Source of the DNA: an uncultured Oscillospiraceae bacterium
GTDB lineage: Bacteria; Bacillota; Clostridia; Oscillospirales; Oscillospiraceae
Assembly (NCBI GenBank): GCA_934661715.1
Contig: CAKUJL010000081.1
Span: forward strand, 1-7,085
Direction: 5' to 3'
Length of the DNA stretch: 7,085 bases
The position numbers and the translations under genes were made by a program. Shown here piece by piece: positions 5,068-7,085 of this stretch (positions are counted from its first letter, which is position 1; every line of letters starts with the position of its first letter). The notes beneath the pieces were generated by a model, which saw nothing but the letters and a program-made list of their open reading frames with translations, was not told where the DNA came from and made no database searches.

Positions 5068-5826
5068 TCAAGCTCCTTTCGTGAGAATTTCCTGCGCCAG
5101 CGCGTCATAGGCGCTCGCGCCCCGGCTGAACCGGTCGTAGGCGAAGATCGGAAGACCGTGGCTCGGCGCTTCCGACAGGCGCACGTTCCGCGGGATCACC
5201 GCGGCAAAGACCTTGCCGGGGAAGTGGCGGCGCACCTCTTCGGCGACCTGCGCGGAGAAATTTGTCCGGCCGTCGTACATGGTAAGAAGCACGCCGAAAA
5301 TGCCGAGCGTCGGGTTTAATTTCCGCTTGACGGCGCGAAGCGTCATCATGAGGTCCGAAAGTCCCTCGAGCGCGTAATACTCGCACTGCACGGGGATCAA
5401 AATTTCGTCCGCCGCACAAAGCGCGTTGAGCGTCAGAAGCTCCAACGACGGCGGGCAGTCGATGAAAATGTAGTCGTACTGGTCGCGCAGCGGCTCTAAG
5501 GCGTCACGCAGACAGTATTCCCGCCGCTCGAGCCCCACCATCTCCACGCCCGCGCCCGAAAGCGCCGCACCGGAGGCAAGAAGATCGGAATACTCGGTGT
5601 GAATGATTGCGTCTTTTGCGCTCTCGCCGCCGATGACGATATCGTAGGTGGACACGGCGACCTCGTTTTTGTCCACGCCGAGCCCGGAGGTCGCGTTGGC
5701 CTGCGGGTCAAAGTCGCAAAGAAGCGTCCGCTTGCCCGCCTTGTGGAGCCCCGCCGCCAGATTGACTGCCGTCGTCGTTTTTCCGACGCCGCCCTTCTGG
5801 TTGACCAGTGCGATGATACGTCCCAT
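5068..5826 (-). CDS. parA: Chromosome-partitioning ATPase ParA (Soj family)
   Basis: A 252-aa ATPase of the MinD/ParA superfamily. It dimerises on ATP, binds nucleoid DNA non-specifically and moves ParB-parS complexes. In Bacillus the homologue Soj also regulates DnaA and affects sporulation. Visible motifs: deviant Walker A (KGGVGKTTT, 11-19), switch I region (CDFDPQANAT, 37-46), Walker B (FIDCPP, 121-126) and the family signature RNVRLSEAPSHG (213-224). There is no N-terminal DNA-binding extension, so it is the short chromosomal type (Ia plasmid ParAs are longer). ATG 5826 is chosen over an in-frame ATG at 5850, because AAGGAGG lies about 7 nt upstream and the MGRIIALVNQKGG start matches the family. 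First gene of the operon with parB, the coiled-coil gene and serS. Confidence 0.97.
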   Translation of the reverse strand: MGRIIALVNQKGGVGKTTTAVNLAAGLHKAGKRTLLCDFDPQANATSGLGVDKNEVAVSTYDIVIGGESAKDAIIHTEYSDLLASGAALSGAGVEMVGLERREYCLRDALEPLRDQYDYIFIDCPPSLELLTLNALCAADEILIPVQCEYYALEGLSDLMMTLRAVKRKLNPTLGIFGVLLTMYDGRTNFSAQVAEEVRRHFPGKVFAAVIPRNVRLSEAPSHGLPIFAYDRFSRGASAYDALAQEILTKGA

Positions 5827-5869
5827 TGCCGCGCCTCCTTGCCGATACATTGATTAAAAGTCAGTTTCT

Positions 5870-5898
5870 ATTATAGTCTGCGCCCTGCCGAAATGCAA
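5870..5898 (-). promoter_or_regulatory. Promoter of the parA-parB-serS operon
   Basis: Minus strand: TTGCAT (5898-5893), a 17-nt spacer, then a perfect TATAAT (5875-5870). The start would be near 5863, giving a leader of about 37 nt to the parA ATG at 5826. The -35 matches only TTG, but the -10 and spacing are ideal. It is divergent from the ung promoter about 60 bp away. Confidence 0.65.
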
Positions 5899-5956
5899 CA
5901 GAAAAAAGCGCCTGCCGCAGATTGGAAAACCCGCCGTTTTCCCGGAAAAAACCGTC

Positions 5957-5985
5957 TTGAAGCGGCTGCTTTTCTGTGGTAAAGT
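5957..5985 (+). promoter_or_regulatory. Promoter of ung
   Basis: TTGAAG (5957-5962), a 17-nt spacer, then TAAAGT (5980-5985). The expected start is near 5992, about 33 nt before the ung ATG, leaving room for the AGGAGG at 6011-6016. Confidence 0.6.
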
Positions 5986-6024
5986 AGTGCAAACCTGTAA
6001 ATACTGTATCAGGAGGATGTGCAT

Positions 6025-6732
6025 ATGCTCCCGTCCCTTCCGCCAGCATGGAAGCGCCTGCTGGCAAATGAACTGCAAAAGCCGTATGTGCGGCAGCTCG
6101 AAAGCAGGCTGGCGCTGGCCTACGAGACCGAAACGGTCTACCCGCCAGAAGAAGACCTCTTTTCCGCGTTTTCTCTGACCGCGCCGGAGGATATCCGCGT
6201 CGTGATTCTGGGGCAGGACCCCTACCACGAGCCCGGACAGGCCAACGGTCTGGCGTTTTCGGTGCGGGAGGGCGTGAAGCTGCCGCCGTCGCTTCAGAAT
6301 ATCTATAAGGAGCTGGCGCTGGACCTCGGCATCGAGCCGGTCAAAAACGGCGATCTGACGCCGTGGGCGAAGCAGGGCGTGTTTCTGCTCAATACCGTTT
6401 TGTCCGTGCAGGCGCACAAGGCCAACTCCCACAAGGACTTCGGCTGGCAGCGCTTTACCGACGCCGTGATCGACGCACTGGGCGCTCTGCCGCAGCCGGT
6501 CGCGTTTCTCCTCTGGGGCGCACAGGCGCAGAAGAAGGCCGCGGCCATCGAAAAAAGCCCGTATCCGCGCAAGATTCTCGCCTCCGCGCACCCGAGCCCC
6601 CTGAGCGCCTACCGCGGATTTTTCGGCAGCCGGCCCTTTTCGCAGGTGAACGATTTCCTGCTTTCTTGCGGGTTTGACGCAATCGATTGGAAAATTCCCG
6701 AACATGCACAAAAGAACACCCCTTTGGGATAG
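6025..6732 (+). CDS. ung: Uracil-DNA glycosylase (family 1)
   Basis: A 235-aa cytoplasmic base-excision repair enzyme that removes uracil from DNA after cytosine deamination or dUMP misincorporation. All family 1 motifs are intact: the water-activating motif GQDPYH (63-68, Asp65), the uracil-stacking Phe in NGLAFSV (74-80), the uracil-binding Asn in LLNTVLSV (121-128), and the DNA-intercalating loop HPSPLS (189-194, His189 catalytic). Length is typical (220-235). ATG 6025 is chosen because AGGAGG (6011-6016) lies 8 nt upstream; an in-frame GTG at 6019 is too close to the ribosome site, and an ATG at 6017 is out of frame. It is transcribed alone from its own promoter. No convincing intrinsic terminator follows. 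Confidence 0.97.
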   Translation: MLPSLPPAWKRLLANELQKPYVRQLESRLALAYETETVYPPEEDLFSAFSLTAPEDIRVVILGQDPYHEPGQANGLAFSVREGVKLPPSLQNIYKELALDLGIEPVKNGDLTPWAKQGVFLLNTVLSVQAHKANSHKDFGWQRFTDAVIDALGALPQPVAFLLWGAQAQKKAAAIEKSPYPRKILASAHPSPLSAYRGFFGSRPFSQVNDFLLSCGFDAIDWKIPEHAQKNTPLG

Positions 6733-6775
6733 AAATTTTTTCACATAAATTCTTCATTTTTTTCGGATTTTCCTG

Positions 6776-6804
6776 TTGAAATTTCCGCCCTAGTGTCATA
6801 GAAT
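6776..6804 (+). promoter_or_regulatory. Promoter of the trmL-type gene
   Basis: TTGAAA (6776-6781), a 17-nt spacer, then TAGAAT (6799-6804): five of six matches at -10, four of six at -35, ideal spacing. The start would be near 6811, about 31 nt before the ATG, with AAGGAG at 6827-6832 as ribosome binding site. It lies in an AT-rich 109-bp gap after ung. Confidence 0.7.
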
Positions 6805-6841
6805 ATTTGAAGTTGGTTTTGTGCGGAAGGAGCGTGGATTT

Positions 6842-7085
6842 ATGCTGCATGTTGTGCTGGTTGAACCGGAAATTCCGGCCAATACCGGCAACATCGCCCG
6901 TACCTGCGCGGCCACCGGAAGCGTGCTGCACCTCATCCGCCCGCTGGGCTTTGACATTTCCGACAAGGCGGTCAAACGCGCGGGTCTTGACTACTGGCAC
7001 CTTGTGGACGTGCGGGACTATGAAAATCTCGATGACTTTTTCGCAAAAAACGACGTACAGCATATGCGCCTGTTTTCGACCAAAG
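6842..7085 (+). CDS. trmL: tRNA (cytidine(34)-2'-O)-methyltransferase, SPOUT family (5' part only)
   Basis: The first 81 residues of a protein cut by the window end. TrmL (YibK/CspR) methylates the ribose 2'-O of the wobble nucleotide in certain tRNA-Leu species using S-adenosylmethionine. The start matches the family strongly: [20 protein letters not shown] (3-22, including the conserved N-T-G-N and R), then [20 protein letters not shown] (30-49) and DYWHLV (50-55). The SAM-binding trefoil knot of the C-terminal half lies outside the window. ATG 6842 has AAGGAG 9 nt upstream. The full protein is normally 150-170 aa. Another SPOUT methyltransferase is possible in principle, but the N-terminus favours TrmL. 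Confidence 0.92.
   Translation, partial: MLHVVLVEPEIPANTGNIARTCAATGSVLHLIRPLGFDISDKAVKRAGLDYWHLVDVRDYENLDDFFAKNDVQHMRLFSTK

Noticed and set aside
5072..5086. Possible parS-like palindrome (TTTCGTGAGAA)
   Set aside because: It lacks the CACGTG core symmetry and is explained by the parA C-terminus and the parB ribosome binding site.
5827..5850. ParA start 8 codons upstream (ATG at 5850)
   Set aside because: The AAGGAGG ribosome site lies inside that extension and is correctly spaced for the ATG at 5826.
5854..6744. 296-codon open frame on the - strand
   Set aside because: Antisense to ung and running through the divergent promoter region; the ung frame has every catalytic motif.
6710..6775. 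Possible ung terminator (CCC-CTTT-GGG followed by T-rich sequence)
   Set aside because: The stem is only 3 bp. The T runs are there, but no stable hairpin precedes them.

Overview
The window looks like chromosomal DNA from a GC-rich, probably spore-forming member of the Clostridia, most likely Oscillospiraceae/Ruminococcaceae. The grounds are GC-rich Gram-positive-type proteins with strong AGGAGG-like ribosome binding sites, tandem 5S rRNA genes, exact Spo0A-type boxes (TGTCGAA), and a short palindromic repeat of a kind I recall from that group. The lineage is an inference; no species is claimed.

Layout. Positions 1-304 (+ strand) hold the end of an rRNA locus: two tandem 5S rRNA genes, each followed by a GAAA-capped hairpin, the second being a clear intrinsic terminator. 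A second terminator (315-358) faces the opposite way and ends a leftward gene for a histidine-kinase-like protein (361-1431, -). Its H-box has Gln where the phospho-accepting His should be. Upstream of it is a 208-bp AT-rich spacer with three exact Spo0A boxes and one near-match, arranged around a plausible promoter. The same spacer can form the terminator of the next leftward gene, mscL (1640-2077, -). Between mscL and serS lies a 150-bp imperfect inverted-repeat element (2129-2278).

Positions 2305-5826 (-) form one tight operon transcribed leftward: parA, parB, a membrane-anchored coiled-coil protein of unknown function, and serS. Gaps are 2 nt, a 1-nt overlap and 14 nt, with a good promoter in front of parA (5870-5898). 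ParA and ParB segregate the chromosome origin and SerRS charges tRNA-Ser. The coiled-coil protein is unrecognised.

The parA promoter lies back-to-back with the promoter of rightward ung (uracil-DNA glycosylase, 6025-6732, +). It is followed by an independently promoted trmL-type tRNA 2'-O-methyltransferase gene (6842 onward), cut by the window end.

Points most worth a second look: the two 5S copies differ almost only by paired, compensating changes; a histidine-less kinase-like protein sits behind apparent Spo0A boxes; the inverted-repeat element has compensatory stem changes; SerRS has active-site motifs unlike the usual bacterial ones; and an unknown membrane coiled-coil gene is translationally coupled to parB.
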